Shown piece after piece: positions 1-12,867 of a stretch of DNA of 64,000 bases. The position numbers were made by a program, and so were the translations under genes. Numbering within the stretch: the first letter of the stretch is position 1; every line of letters starts with the position of its first letter. Source of the stretch: Sisyra terminalis (taxonomy: Eukaryota; Arthropoda; Insecta; Neuroptera; Sisyridae); the NCBI GenBank assembly GCA_958496175.1, contig OY292276.1, forward strand, positions 11,426,001 to 11,490,000, given 5' to 3'. The notes beneath the pieces were generated by a model. It was given only the letters and a program-made list of their open reading frames with translations, made no database searches and was not told where the DNA came from.

Positions 1-194
1 TATTTTTATTTCCTAAATTGCAGGTAAAAGCTCTTAGCCGTAAATGTGAGAAGCTTTTAAGCATTATTTTTCATGTCTTCTACCTATTATTTTGAAATTT
101 AGTAGGGGCCTTCAGGGTTAGGTTAATTGTGATTCCACCTCCAGCCTCAAGGATTATTGTGTTTCCTGGATCCCTATTTTATCTAGTTATTATG

Positions 195-372
195 GAGTAA
201 CTTGGTAAACTTTTGCAACTGGCGTATTAGATGTTTTTCGATTATTTCGGTTTCAAGATTTGTTATCCCTAGTACTTTATGTTTCCATTTATTCAAAGCA
301 CTGCATTCCCATTCCCATAGAACATGAAAAGTAGTTTTGTCTTCCACCGGATAAAATCTGGTAATTGAATCA
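195..372 (-). pseudogene. Possible non-LTR retrotransposon C-terminal fragment
   Basis: The minus strand reads RFYPVEDKTTFHVLWEWECS followed by ALNKWKHKVLGITNLETEII without a stop. The spacing of HVLWEWECSAL and KVLG resembles the zinc-finger-like tail (HLL..C.AL..R...LG) of jockey/R1-type non-LTR reverse transcriptase proteins. It is short and isolated. Confidence 0.3.
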
Positions 373-447
373 CTTACTTGTAGTTTAGCTGTAGTAAGAC
401 CAAAAGATATTTATTTATGTATCATTAATTATTATTATAGAAATATT

Positions 448-744
448 TCGCGGCTCCCTGGCAAGGATCTCAAGGGTCCCCTATTGGATCGCGCTTCCCA
501 GTTTGAAAAGCACTGATTTAGACTATCATCGGTGGCAACTTTAGACTACTGCTGTCTTCTAGTAAAATAAGCTTTTTTTTAAATCAAAAAACCCATTAAA
601 TCAGATAGTTCATTCTTAAGACTAATAATTTTCGATAGTTAAATTAACGAATTTGGTATTAAATCAATTGTGTGACAAATCAAAAAGTAAATTTAATAAT
701 TAAATCGTTTAATAAGTTTAATGAATATCTTTTTTACGTTTAGA
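448..744. other. Non-coding, no feature recognised
   Basis: After a short GC-rich patch at 448-525 (CGCGGCTCCCTGGC) the sequence is AT-rich with no open frame, RNA gene or clear repeat. Confidence 0.5.
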
Positions 745-2965
745 AGGAATTTAATTTAACCAATTTTTGGAATTGAATGGTTCTTCACTTCTTTTCCTTA
801 AAGTTGATGCTTTCAAAAAAATTAGCCGCCCCTAAAGCAGGTCATTCATGCTACGACTTGCAGTTCAACTAGTAATCCGACTTTCGAAGTTGGATCTAAA
901 GTCGGGCAGTGAATGGTGTTGTTGGAAGTTGGATGTCTTGCGGATCATTTAGGCGATCCAACTAGAAGATTCAACTAGTAGTCGTCCGACTAGTTGGACT
1001 GCCAGTCGGAGCGTGAATGGGCTGTTTAACATTATGCCGTCCTAGGCTCAGGTCGCCGGACGAAAATCTGGTATAAACTAACATTATTCGTTATTCACTA
1101 GGGGTTCATAAATCTTAAATACCATTTTTGTAGCCAATTTAGCACTAATTAACAGCGGTTTTAATATCTCTTCTTGTAAAATTTTCTTTAAAGAGATAAC
1201 CTAGGGCTTTGCTTGGTATATTGTAGGAACCTTCATTTTGGTTACGGGTAGTTGTTTTTTGGGATTTAATGCATAATATCTCATTCTTTTAAATTTTTCT
1301 TAAGATGATATCCTAGGACTTTGCTTTATATATTGTAGGAAGGATCCTTCTATCTACGAATATTAGATTTTCAAAATTTCCTTCATAAATTCTAGCACTA
1401 CTCTAGTTTGTTCATTTTGTATTTATTGGCGATATAAAGAATTTAATTTAACCAACCAATTTTTGAATTTGAATAGTACTTCACTTCTTTCACTTTTACC
1501 TAGAGTTTGATGCCCCAAAGAATTAGCCGCCCTTAATATTATGCCGTTCTAGGCTCAGGTCGATGGACGAAAATCGGGTACTAACTACCGTTATTCGCTA
1601 GTGGTTCATAAATCTGAAATACCATTTTTGTAGCCACTTTTATAGTCAATTTAGCATTACTTAACAGTGGTTTAAATATCTTATTCTTGAAAAAAAAATC
1701 TTAAAGAGATAACCAAGATCTTTGTATGATATATTATAGGGACCTTCCTTTTAGTTACGGGTTGTTGTTTGGAGTTTAATTCATAATATCTCATTCTTTT
1801 AATTTTTTTTTTAAGATGATATCCTAGGATTTTGCTTGATATATTGTAGGAAGGTTCCTTCTAACTACGAATATTAGATTTTCGGATTTTCCTTCATAAA
1901 TTCCAGCACTACTCTATAGGTATAGTTGATTTTAGATTTATTGGCGATATAAAGAATTTAGTTTAACCAATTTTTAAATTTGAATAGTTCTTCACTTCTT
2001 TCTCTTTTACCAAAAGTTTGATGTCTCAAAAAATTAGCCGCTCCTAACATTAATGCCGCCCTAGGCTCAGGTGACCGGACGAAAATCTGGAATAAACTAC
2101 CGTTTTTCGTTATTCGCTAGGGGTTCATAAATCTTAAATACTATTTTTGTAGCCAATTTAGCACTAATTAACAGCGGTTTTAATATCTCATTCTTGTAAA
2201 ATCCTCTTTAAAGAGATAATCTAGAACTTTGCTTGGTATGTTGTAGGAACCTTTTTTTAATTTACGGGTCGTTTTTTGGAATTTAATTTATAATATCTCA
2301 TTATTGTAAATTTTCCTTAATATGATATCCTAAGACTTTGTTTGACTTATTGTAGGAAGGTTACTTCTAACTATGAATATCGGAATTTTTCGAAATTTCC
2401 TTCATAAATTTCAGCAGTACTCTATGTAGTTCATTTTGGATTTATCGGCGATATAAAGAACTTAATTTTACCAATTTTTAAATTTGAATAGTTCTTCACT
2501 TCTTTCTCTTTTACCTAGAGTTTGATGTCCCAAAAAAATTAGCCGCCCCTTACATTATGCCGCCCTAGATCCAGGTCGCCGGACGAAAATCTGGTACAAA
2601 CTACCGTTGTTCGTTTTTCGCTAGTGGTTCATAAATCTTAAATACCATTTTTGTAGCCACTTTTGTAGCTAATGTAGCACTACTTAACAGCGGTTTTAAT
2701 ATCTCATTTTTGTAAAATTCCTTAAAGAGATAACCTAGAGCTTTGTTTGGTATACCTATTGTAGGAACCTTCCATTAAGTTACGGGTTGTTTTTTGGGAT
2801 TTAATCCATAATATCTCATTCTTTTAAATTTTCCTTAAGATGATATCCTAGGACTCTGCTTGGTATATTGTAGGAAGGTTCCTTCTAACTATGAATATTA
2901 GATTTTCGGAATTTCCTTCATAAATTCCAGCACTACTCTAGAGCGTTCATTTTACATTTATTGGC
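745..2965. repeat. Tandem array of a ~505-bp unit, four copies
   Basis: The landmark ATTAGCCGCCCCTAA...ATGCCG(C/T)CCTAGGCTCAGG recurs at about 1032, 1543, 2052 and 2556, followed each time by TTCATAAATCTTAAATACCA, AACAGCGGTTTTAATATCTC and CCTAGGACTTTGCTT blocks. Copies differ by perhaps 10% and by small indels. No coding frame spans the unit. Copy 1 is interrupted by a 190-bp foldback element at 835-1027. Confidence 0.85.
835..1027. mobile_element. Foldback MITE 'AAGCAGG', copy 1 (nested in the tandem array)
   Basis: The ~190-bp element has ends AAGCAGGTCATTC and GTGAATGGGCTGTTT and an inner inverted repeat around CCGACTAGTTGGA. It splits the array landmark between CCGCCCCTAA and ACATTATGCC. 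Further copies are at 5869-6056 and 55255-55449. No coding capacity. Confidence 0.8.
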
Positions 2966-3195
2966 GAACCATTGAGTACCTAATGTACCATATTTTGTAA
3001 TTCTAAAACTTTTTACTGTTTAAAAGTATGAGGTGATGATAATGATGAACGTATGATAGATAACATTCTTCATTTTTGGAAAATCACTTGTTAATTTATA
3101 AAAAATACAAGGCTAATTTAAGTATAGCTAATAAAATATATGGTAAAAGCATTTGTTTTTTTAAGAATTAGTTGAGAAGAACGGATTGTTGAGGA

Positions 3196-3440
3196 CAGGC
3201 CCCGCTCTAGCAAATTTGCCGCCCTGGGCAAGATGAAAAAATGCCGCCCCTTCAGGGTTGCAAAAACACAGAGTTTTAATATCACAAAATTTTTAATTTT
3301 TTGGAAAAGTATTTTTTTAACTAAAAACTAATTTTTTCACATTTTTGTTCATATTGTATATCAAATATGACAAAATGCCGCCCCTGAAATTGTCCGCCCC
3401 GGGCGACCGCCCGGGTTGCCCACCCCTAAAGCGGGGGCTG
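3196..3440. mobile_element. hAT-type MITE with perfect 8-bp target duplication
   Basis: The element is 245 bp with ends CAGGCCCCGCTCTAG and CTAAAGCGGGGGCTG. It is flanked on both sides by GTTGAGGA (3188-3195 and 3441-3448). It has several GCCGCCC boxes and no open frame. The 8-bp duplication and CAG ends indicate a hAT-superfamily transposase. Confidence 0.85.
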
Positions 3441-3448
3441 GTTGAGGA

Positions 3449-4720
3449 TCATTTGTTGAAAGATTAATGGTCTTTTAAATTATTGCTAATCAATAGAAGA
3501 TTGAAAAAATGATTGATGTAGGAGTTATAATTTGTAAGAATTAATTATAACATATTCTTAAAAGGATTTTGAGAAATGCTTAATCAATTTAATGTTTATG
3601 GTTTGAATTCATATAAAAAGGGCGGCGATCCTCCTTGATTCTCATTAATTATAATTTAACAATATTTAGGAGGACTATATTAACTAAAAAACAGTCAATA
3701 TTGAATATTTATCATAGTAATTGAAAAATAAAAGTTTATCAACGCAAAGATCATATACCCAAGTTGTACTGATTTTACTATATCTAAATTTTAATACTTA
3801 ACACATTTTTTCTCTTTGTTTCTTCGAATTGCAGGTATTTTTATCTAAAATAAAAAAATCAACTTTCAGCTGATTGATCTAAATTAAATGTTAATTTATT
3901 GTTTAAAATTCCTGCGATATGAATCGTCTGAAGATAAATATGAGCTAATCTGACGATTATTGTGTATTCCAAGAGTTTAAAGTACTAATTTTAAAAATAT
4001 TTGCCTTTGTTCTTGAGTTTGTTATGAATTTTTATTTGAAAAATATTTTGCTGTTCTCACATATAAAACATCAAAGTTACTTAACTCACATTACTCATCG
4101 TATATTTAAATGTTACACCGTTGCTTTTTCCGAGAACCATTCATGACTGCTCCATTTTTTATTTTTTATTTTTGGGTCAATTCTTTGCAGAATAAAAAAA
4201 ATCATTAGTTGCATTCCATTGATCCAGTTTTTTGCCTTGAATTTAATATAGTGACTGAAATATTTAATAGTAAATTGCCAATTAATTATTTAAATGTCTA
4301 ATTAATTTGACAAAAAATTAGTGAAATTAAAAATTTGTATAATTTTTTTTTGTTTAGAGTTCATTAAAATGATTCATTATTCCGATCAAAATTTTAATGA
4401 CCGAAGCCAAATTATGCGGAAAAAATTTGTGTAGGCTTTATGTGTGGGATAACTTAGCCCATATCTCTAGTGTAAGACTCAAAAATTTGGCACCCTTAAT
4501 CATGTTGCAAACCTTTCTTACAAAGAATGTAACTCATAAATTTATTAAGGAGTAAACTATTCTGTCAATGCTTATATTATAATTATAATAAGGAAGTAAA
4601 AAGCGATGCATTTTTTGTATAATTTCTATTTTTTATGTACCTATTTAAAAAAAATATGTTTAATCTACCATCTAATCAAATTTGATCCGGACTAGATAAA
4701 AAAATCACATTTTTATGTAT
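3449..4720. other. Non-coding AT-rich stretch
   Basis: No open frame, RNA gene, or repeat with an in-window partner was seen. Short homopolymer A and T runs only. Confidence 0.5.
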
Positions 4721-4728
4721 TTTATTAC

Positions 4729-5068
4729 CAGGGCCATCTTTAACCTATTGGAGGCCCTGGGTATATTAGGATAAAGGAGCCCCTATGACTCTGACAGAAT
4801 CAAATTTTGTTAGAATAAACAAAGAAAGTAGATAAACAAAGTTAAATATTTATTTTTATTAACAATTTAAACGCTAGTAAGTTGGTATTGTAGTCAGTAA
4901 TTTAGGTTCGATTTCTTCGAATTATAAAAGTTTTTTGGTAATAAATATTGGTTATCGTTTGGTGATCTGATAGGAACTAGGGACTTTGTATTTGATCTGA
5001 GGAGGGCCCCTATCGATCTCGGGGCCCTGGGCACTTACCCAAAGTGCCTACTGGGAAAGAGGGGCCTG
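4729..5068. mobile_element. hAT-like non-autonomous element
   Basis: The inverted ends CAGGGCCATCTTTAACC and (read from the right) CAGGCCCCTCTTTCCC match over about 33 bp with interruptions. Flanks TTTATTAC (4721-4728) and TTCATTAC (5069-5076) form an 8-bp target duplication with one change. The 340-bp body is non-coding. Confidence 0.65.
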
Positions 5069-5154
5069 TTCATTACAAATCTTTATTATCGTTTTTTGAG
5101 CTAAAACAGGCACGCCTATGATTGATCCAATTTTTCATACACTTCTTATAGGTC

Positions 5155-5856
5155 TCGGCCGGGATAACCATTAGGTCCATAGAAAAATTTGCAAGGTGTC
5201 AAATTTGGCAAGTACGGTGGCTAAGTGATAACTTTTGATCAAAAATTAAGTCATAATCAGGTTGGAATGTGCCGGTGAAAAATCTATTGATTGCTTACCC
5301 ACAAATTCGGTTATTTACCGAATTTATTTGGACCCAAATGTATTGAGTCGATTCGAAAGAAATGTTGAGATCCTCTGTTATCTTTCTAATGTCAACACGA
5401 CAATTTCCGAGCACATTTTTTTACACTTTTTTGATGTTATCGTGGTTAACAAAAGTGGAAGGACTTAAGTTCTCGGTAAAATAGACATCCCATAATACCT
5501 ACTGTAAACTCAGCCGAGATAACCATGAGTTCCTTAGAAAAATTTGTAAGGTGCCAAATTTGGCAAGTACGGTAGCTAAGAGATATATTTTCATTGAGTT
5601 TGATCAAAAATTTAATCATAATCAGGTTGGAATGTGCCGGTGGAGAATCTATGAATTGTGTACCCACAATTTCGGTCATTTACCGAATTTATTTGGACCC
5701 AAATGTATTGAGTCGAATCGTAAAAGATGTTGAGATTCTCTGCTATCTTTCTAATGTCAACAACACGACAATTTCCGAGCACATTTTTTTAACTTTTTTG
5801 ATGTTATTGTGGTTAACAGACGTGAAAAGACTTAAGTTCTCAGTAGAATAGACTTC
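5155..5856. repeat. Two tandem copies of a ~355-bp unit
   Basis: Copy A (about 5155-5491) and copy B (about 5510-5856) share long stretches such as CAAATTTGGCAAGTACGG, TCATAATCAGGTTGGAATG and ACGACAATTTCCGAGCACAT. Short reading frames inside are not conserved between copies and are not genes. Confidence 0.8.
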
Positions 5857-5868
5857 CCACAATTCTGT

Positions 5869-6056
5869 AAAGCAGACGATTCACGCTCCGACTTGCAGTC
5901 CAACTTGTGATCCGACTTTCGAAGTTGGATCTAAAGTTGGACCGTGAATGGTGTAATTGGAAGTTGGATGTCTAGTCGGACTATTCGGATCATTTCGGCG
6001 ATCCAACTAGTAGTCCGACTAGTTGGACTTCAAGTCGGAGTGTGAATGGCCTGCTT
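5869..6056. mobile_element. Foldback MITE 'AAGCAGG', copy 2
   Basis: Ends AAGCAGACGATTCACG and GAATGGCCTGCTT enclose the same CCGACTAGTTGGA core as copy 1. The palindrome extends outward by TGT/ACA into the flanks, so the exact target duplication is unclear. Confidence 0.8.
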
Positions 6057-6480
6057 TACAATTTTTATAATAATTGCGTAGCCATAATTCCATTGGAAAC
6101 ATAATATTTAAAGTAAACTCGTTGTTCATTTTTCTTATTATAGTAAAAATCGTCAGACGAAATTTTTACATCACAAACAATTAATTGGCAAACTCCAATT
6201 AATGGACGTACTCCTCTTAAACTTTCCACGAATATCAAAAAAAAAAAGTTATTTAAATCCAGAAAATTGATTCCGTTTACACGAGGGGTTGAAATGGATC
6301 AATTTTTATTTAATTTTTGCCATTTGTCAGTTGTGTCAGTGTTGGACTGTGAATATTTCACGGGAAGTTACTAGTCTTAAAAATAATAGGCAAATGTATG
6401 TATGTCGACAAAGACCGAGAACAAACGTTGTTAATACACAGGTGGGTGTGAAAACCAAATATAATAGTTATTAGGTATAG
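6057..6480. other. Non-coding; one short unsupported reading frame
   Basis: A 61-codon frame starts at 6289 (MKWINFYLIFAICQLC, a signal-peptide-like start), but no splice site, homology or 3' signal backs it. Nothing else is seen. Confidence 0.4.
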
Positions 6481-6893
6481 ATGATAAAATTCAGATCTCA
6501 GCTTTTATATTTTTTTAAATAAGAAGAAAATTCAAGTTATTTAAGATCTTTTAGTTTTTTTTAATTTTTTTATTTAATATTTTTATTATTCAATTAACTA
6601 CGTTTCGTTAATAATCATAACTTTCTCTTTAATTTGTCATATTTTTAAATTTTGAGTTAGTTATTATTATGTAACTACAAATATTATATATTATCTATGT
6701 TATATGTATATTATTATAATTTTGAAATTTATGTATGTTTGACATATTTTGTATTAATTTTAATTTGTTATAGAAGCCTGAGGAAGTTACGATTAGTAAA
6801 GAAACGTAGCTAATTGAATAATAAAAATATTAAATAAAAATAAAAAACAAATAGATCTTAAATAACCTGAATTTTCTTCTTATTTAAAAAAAA
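6481..6893. mobile_element. Inverted-repeat element (family R), copy 1, with hammerhead-like motifs
   Basis: The left arm starts GATAAAATTCAGATCTCAGC and contains TTATTTAAGATC; the right arm ends in the complement (ACCTGAATTTTCTTC). Each arm carries the sequence that in family R forms a hammerhead-like core. The left-arm core is badly decayed; the right-arm core is at 6774-6812. No protein is encoded. Confidence 0.7.
6774..6812 (+). ncRNA. Hammerhead-like motif, decayed stem II
   Basis: AAGC-CTGAGGA-A-GTTAC...GTAAA-GAA-ACGT-A-GCT. Stem I AGC/GCT and stem III ACGT are kept, but the base pair closing stem II is lost (G opposite A). Confidence 0.35.
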
Positions 6894-7035
6894 AGTTATT
6901 AGGTATCTCAAATTTGAACTAGCTGATTGTTGTCATTTGTTTCAATTGTTATTTCGATTACATTAAATTACCACTTTTTGTCAGCTGTGTTAATGATGGG
7001 CTGTGAATATTTATGAGTTGTTACCAGTAATAATT

Positions 7036-7262
7036 AATACCTGATAAAACTCAGATCTTAGCTTGTATTAAATAAAGAAGACAATTTAGGTTATTTAAGA
7101 TCGGATTTTTTTTATTTAATGTTTTTTAATACCTATTTAAATTAGTTACGTTTCGTTACGTATCATAACTTCCTCGGGCTTCTTAAATCACAAAAATTAT
7201 TTTACTTACAATTTAAATTCAATAAAAAAATAATACATAACGAAACGTAGCTAGTTTGAATA
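7036..7262. mobile_element. Family R inverted-repeat element, copy 2 (decayed)
   Basis: The left arm (CTCAGATCTTAGC...TTATTTAAGATCGG...GTTACGTTTCGTTACG) is complete; the right arm is shortened to ACATAACGAAACGTAGC. The minus-strand core at about 7144-7181 reads CCGAGGA, with U4 changed, so a ribozyme would be inactive. Confidence 0.6.
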
Positions 7263-7300
7263 TTAAAAAAGATTTTTTATAATTATTAGTAAATGTTATA

Positions 7301-7560
7301 ATAATATTATTAAATAAAGAAAACAGTTCAGGTTTCTTAGGATTGGTTTTATTTTAATTAAATGATTTTTAATATTCAAATTAGCTACGTTTCGTTACGT
7401 ATCGTAACTTCATCAGGTTTCTTGAATCACAAAAAATATTTTAGTTTCAATTTAAATTCAATAAAAAAAACGCAACGAAACGTTAAATTGATTATTAAAA
7501 AACATTAAATAAAAAAAAATCCGACCTTAAATAACCTGAATTGTATTCTTTATTATTAAT
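7301..7560. mobile_element. Family R inverted-repeat element, copy 3
   Basis: The left arm contains AACAGTTCAGG and TAGCTACGTTTCGTTACG; the right arm has CGCAACGAAACG and ends TAAATAACCTGAATTG. The minus-strand motif at 7383-7421 keeps CTGATGA, the GTTACG/CGTAAC stem, GAA and ACGT, but stem I is weakened by an A/C mismatch. Confidence 0.65.
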
Positions 7561-9439
7561 ATCAACAATTTGATAGTTATTTTCACAGTAATTTTTTATA
7601 ATGAGTAATAAATGTTATATTAATAATTGGTTGTAAAATACACATAAATAAATAACAAATAAATCCAGGGTAGAAAATTACCGACCAATTAAATCCGTTA
7701 GTTTGGGAATTTAAGAGTTACTGGAAAATTTGAGATTTTATGCCTTATATTAGGTACCTATATTTTTTATTATAATTTAATCCACCGTTCATTTATTCCT
7801 TAACAATATTTTAATACTACTTTGTATAAGTATAAGAGTAATAAAAGAAATATTTCCTTCCAATTATTATCATTAAAATTCCAATTTCTGCATCATTAAC
7901 TCCTTTGGAAAAAAAATAAGTAGACAACAAAAGCATACTTTCATAAAAATAAATCAGTCTGAAGATTATTCGTTTTATCGTACAACTAAATCAGATTTTT
8001 AATTCAATACTTATCATATTTACATATAAGTAATATGAGATTAAAATATTTAATTCTATGTCGGGAAATACGACGTGAATCATAATGGAAGTTTCGTTTG
8101 GCCTCATCTCAGAAAAATGACATAAATTTATTGCCAATTTCTCTTCCAATTACTTTTGGTGCAAGCTAAATATTAGAAATTAATGAAAAAAAATTAATAT
8201 GATTATATTATAATTTAATGATAACAAAACCGGAGAAAATGATTCATCAATGAATAAGAAATCGTTGTGGCTGGTGAACGCCTTGAGTTCGTGTGTTTAG
8301 TCTTTGATCGATGATATCATCTTTGCTATACAGTCAATACAAAAGTATAAAAAATAACTTTGAATTTTGATTAATAGAAACGGAAAAAATGATCTCAGTT
8401 TATCTCAGTATTTGTATAAATTTCAAGGAAACGCGAATATTTAAATATTTTTGTAGATTCAGAGTTTAAAATGAAAATAAGCAATTCTATCTTTAAGATT
8501 TTCAAGAAAAAATAAGTTTTATATGTTTATATTACAAACGTGAATATTTAGCAATCTGAGGTTTTAATAGAAATATCTACTTAAGTATTTCTGATTTTAT
8601 TTTATATATTTTCGACCATGACATATCTTAGGTATACTATTCATACTATATTTATGGCAGTTATCTATAATTATGTAGGTTAGGCGCATCATTCGAGGGA
8701 AAAAATAAATGGTGTTACCATCTTCATAACGGAAGTTGGTTGGTTATTTAGAGTAGCAAACAAAAAGCCATGCTAGAAATAACTACAAATGCACATGAGT
8801 CCAAACGGGTAACTTCTGCTATATATAAAATACTATTTGTTACCCCGTACTATTTGTTATAAGTACTACATAAGTATTACATTTCATACTAATTTAGTGG
8901 AATGACTTTATTTAAAATGTTATTAAAATGATATAAAAAAAAACACGTATATTTTTTTCCTTAATATAATTTTAGATAAACTTTTTTTTATATTAACAAC
9001 ACTTTGATTATTTAATTTAAAATTTCGATTGTTGATTAACTCTACATTATCTGATATTAAACATTTTATTGAGGTAAAACCTTTAGTTGCGAATACAATG
9101 GGTAACTACTAGTTTTGTCATAAACGAAACGGATTCTTTTACAAACTTCTACGAACAATTTCCCGTTGATTGGCTAAAGAAAATTTCGGAAAATTCAAAC
9201 TTTAAAATTTTCTTGGCTAATTGGTATAGGGTATATCCTCCACATATAACAATTAAACAACTACTTCCGGAGTTAAAGTTTCAATTTTTCAATCATTACA
9301 TTCTTCTAACTATTGAACACGATATTCTCCAAATTTCTTTTTAATTTTCCATCTTATAATCGTTTACATTAATCGAAAATGCGTTTTATTAATCGCATGA
9401 TTTGTAACTTTTCTGTATTTATATTTTTTTCTGTATTTA
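7561..9439. other. Non-coding AT-rich stretch
   Basis: No repeat partner or RNA gene is seen. An 85-codon frame (9087-9344) has no recognisable domain and no splice or promoter support. Confidence 0.45.
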
Positions 9440-9890
9440 TATTTTTTTCTGTATTTATATTTATTTCATCAGTTTTCCCAATGAGAATCAACCATAATTT
9501 GTAATTCCCCTGGCGTTTTAGTCAATAGTTTCAACATTGATAGACAAAGTCCTAAATTAAATATTTTTTTTTTGTTATGAAAGTTATATTTTTTTCTGTA
9601 TTTATATTTATTTCATAAGTTTTCCCAACGAGAATCAACCATAATTTGTAATTCCCCTGGCGTTTTAGTCAATAGTTTCAACATTGATAGACAAAGTCCT
9701 AAATTCAATATTTTCTTTCTTGTTATGAAAGTTATATTTTTTTTTGTATTTATATTTATTTCATAAGAGTTCCCAATGAGAATCAACCATAATTTGTAAT
9801 TCCCCTGGCGTTTTAGTCAATAGTTTCAACATTGATAGACAAAGTCCTAAATTAAATATTTTTTTTGTTATGAAAGTTTGAAAAAAATGT
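9440..9890. repeat. Three tandem copies of a ~147-bp unit
   Basis: GAGAATCAACCATAATTTG followed by TAATTCCCCTGGCGTTTTAG recurs near 9483, 9630 and 9778, at steps of 147-148 bp. Copies are over 95% alike by eye, so the expansion is recent. Confidence 0.9.
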
Positions 9891-11319
9891 CTTACAATTT
9901 TGATTTTATTATTCTCTTTCTACTGGATATAGTCCAATTTTTGCGTTTGCTATTAAGATATTAACTTTTCAATTTATGGAAGAAAATCAGTGCATAATTA
10001 GTGTTTCCTAAAAAAAAGACTTGGCCTTTCCGAAAATGCAAAACAAATTAATTATATTTTAATTTTACACCCAAAAATGGTGCAGGGCAAAAATGAGTTG
10101 CAACTCTGATGCGACAAATAAGAAAAATGCCCGAGATTTATGTATCGTGGATTCGTGGGCAATGAATTTGTTCAAGGAAATTTCCTTTGTACATGAGTTA
10201 AAGGCATTGAAATCGAAAGTGGTTTGAATGAAACTTGGAAACTTGAATAGCTACACAGAATACATCAGACCATAGTTATTCAAATAATATAACAAACATT
10301 TTGTTCATTGAAATTCAAATGTTGGTATCTATATATATATTTGTCTTTTCAAATTGTATATTTATATAGATATATAAATAGTATGTATTTTCTGTTGAGT
10401 TCTATAAAAAATATTTGTGGAAATACTAAAATACATTGAACTGAAAAATGAAATGGAGCCGTTTTGGTCAAGCCAATAACGATAAATTTTCAATCTGATA
10501 GTGGGATAGTGGTAGAAGTTGGAGTCGCATTTGAAAACCACTCGATGACCAGTTTTGCTTTAGCCGGCCACCAGTTCGATTGTGGCTATAATTCTGGCTA
10601 TACTAACCAAGTGCAAATTCCAGTGTCTTTGTTGCTTCTAAAATTCCACTTAGTGTTGTGATCAATTTAAAAAAAATCGCTTAATTAATTCTAAAATAAA
10701 TAGTGCCGTCTGAAACTTGTATGTTTAACTATACAATTATAAAATAGTAGCCATTTAATACGCCTACGAGTTGCATTTAATTTCAATAAATTACCACTTA
10801 GACTCTAATAACTTTTTCTTGGTCTAGCCAATTTGAAAAAGTTATATTTTAATTTAAAAGTCATCGTTACATGTCGCTGTACAATCTATAAATATAATTT
10901 ATAATTTTTCATTGCTCAAATTATGCAGTGTGCACCTACTATTAAATTTTAAGAATACCATTTTATTGAAATTTATTACCGAAAGACGATTTTTTTCTGC
11001 AATTGATTTAATCCGATGAAAACGTTAATAAACGGCCCACGAGTCCAGTCTGGACATTTAATTTATCAAAAATATATATTCGGATTGTATTTTTAGTGTT
11101 ACGTAAATGAGTCGTAAATTATTTTTTTTTGTGTTTAAAAATGATTTTATTAATTCTGATTTATCTTGCGGATGATGATTGAGTTTATTTTTCTTAGAAT
11201 TTCCTTTTTATCGTTTTGTGTACTCTTACGTTGAATCTGGAAAGATAAAATTTAATGTTTCATCTTTGAAAATCTAAGTTTAGTGGAAAATATAAATTAT
11301 TTTTTAGAGTTAAAACAAA
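9891..11319. other. Non-coding stretch with one short unsupported reading frame
   Basis: Includes a TA-rich microsatellite near 10330-10380. The 65-codon frame at 10464-10661 has no recognised motif. Confidence 0.4.
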
Positions 11320-12800
11320 ATGATTTGGTAGGATGGGAATTTTGCTAAAAAAATACAATGCTATTTGTTAATTGGAATTTTGTATGGATCAAGTAAAAAC
11401 TATCAAAGTTAGCTATGGATGTAGGAGAGAAATAATGGGTGTAATTGCATCTCTTTTTTAATCCACGCAAAATTTGAATTTAATTTTTTGAAACACCAAG
11501 ATTTATCATTTACTATACCTAATTACATTAGCGGAAAATATAAATTATCTTTTAAGTTAAAGCAGAATGATTTGGTAAAATGTGCAGTTTGCGAAAAAAA
11601 AAATGCCATTTGTTAATCGGATTTTTGTATGCATCAAGTAAAAACTATCAAAGTTAGTTATAGATGTAGGAGAGAGATAATGGGTGTAATTGCATCTTTT
11701 TTTTAAACTACGCAAAATTTGAATTCAATTCGATTAAATCGGAAAAAAAATCGATTATACAAAAAAAAATTGTTTCTTTTATAAAAATCGATGTTTCTAA
11801 CCGATTTTATTATTATTAAAAGCCAATTTTTTATTCAGTCTTGATTTTTTAAGTCTAGAATTCTCCCGAGTCCAAAGCGGTAAGGACTACCGGAGGAGTA
11901 AAATTACTTGCGTTTTTCACGATTTTTGGTAGTTATTAATAATTAAATGCTACCATTTATTTATAATTATTTTTTGAGTTAAAGCAAAATGATTTCGTAG
12001 GATGGGAATTTTGCTAAAAAAAATGCTATTTGTTAATTGGAATTTTGTATGGATCAAGTAAAAACTATCAGAGTTAGTTATGGATGTAGGACAGAGATAA
12101 TGGGTGTAATTGCATCTCTTTTTTAATCCACGCAAAATTTGAATTTAAATTTTAGAAACACCACGATTTATCACTTACTATACCTAATTACATTAGCGGA
12201 AAATATAAATTATCTTTTAAGTTAAAGCAGAACGATTTGGTAAGATGTGAACTTTGCAAAAAAAAATGCCATTTGTTAATCGGATTTTTGTATAGATCAA
12301 GTAAAAACTATCAAAGTTAGTTATAGATGTATGAGAGAGTTAATGGGTGTAATTGCATCTCTTTTTTAAACTACGAAAAATTTGATTTCAAATCGATTAA
12401 ATCGGAAAAAAAATCGATTATACAAAAAATCGATTGTTTCTTTTATAAAAATCGATGTTTCTAACCGATTTTATTATTATAAAAAGTCATTTTTTTTTGT
12501 CAGTCTTGATTTTTTTAAGTCTAGAATTTTCCCGAGTCCAAAGTGGAGTCCAAAGCGGTAAGGACTACCGGAGGGGTAAAATTACTTGCGTTTTTTTTGG
12601 TAGTTATTAATTAATTTTTCACGATTTTTGGTAGTTATTAATAATTAAATGCTATTTGTTAATCGAATTTTTTATGGATCAAGTGGAAACTATCAAAGTA
12701 AGCTATGAATGTAGGATAGAGATAATGGGTGTAATTGCATCTCTTTTTTAATTTACGCAAAATTTAAATTCAAATTTTTAGAAACACCAAAATTTATCAT
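11320..12800. repeat. Higher-order tandem repeat (~665 bp, two related halves)
   Basis: GAGATAATGGGTGTAATTGC or a close variant occurs near 11428, 11672, 12096, 12336 and 12715. Odd and even copies are different subtypes, so the true period is about 665 bp (A-B-A-B-A). Blocks such as ATGGATCAAGTAAAAACTATC and ATCGATGTTTCTAACCGATT mark the halves. A related GGAGATAATGGGTG lies alone near 14846. Confidence 0.8.
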
Positions 12801-12867
12801 TTAGTATGCTTAATTATTTCATCAGGACCACAAATGTCTCAGGAGGGATTGTAAAAAAAAATCGATT

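Noticed and set aside
5262..5851. Three short plus-strand frames (60-85 codons)
   Set aside because: They are repeat sequence, and the frames are not kept between the two tandem copies.
9087..9344. 85-codon frame, possible small gene
   Set aside because: No known motif, no neighbouring splice or poly(A) support, and AT-rich sequence produces such frames by chance.
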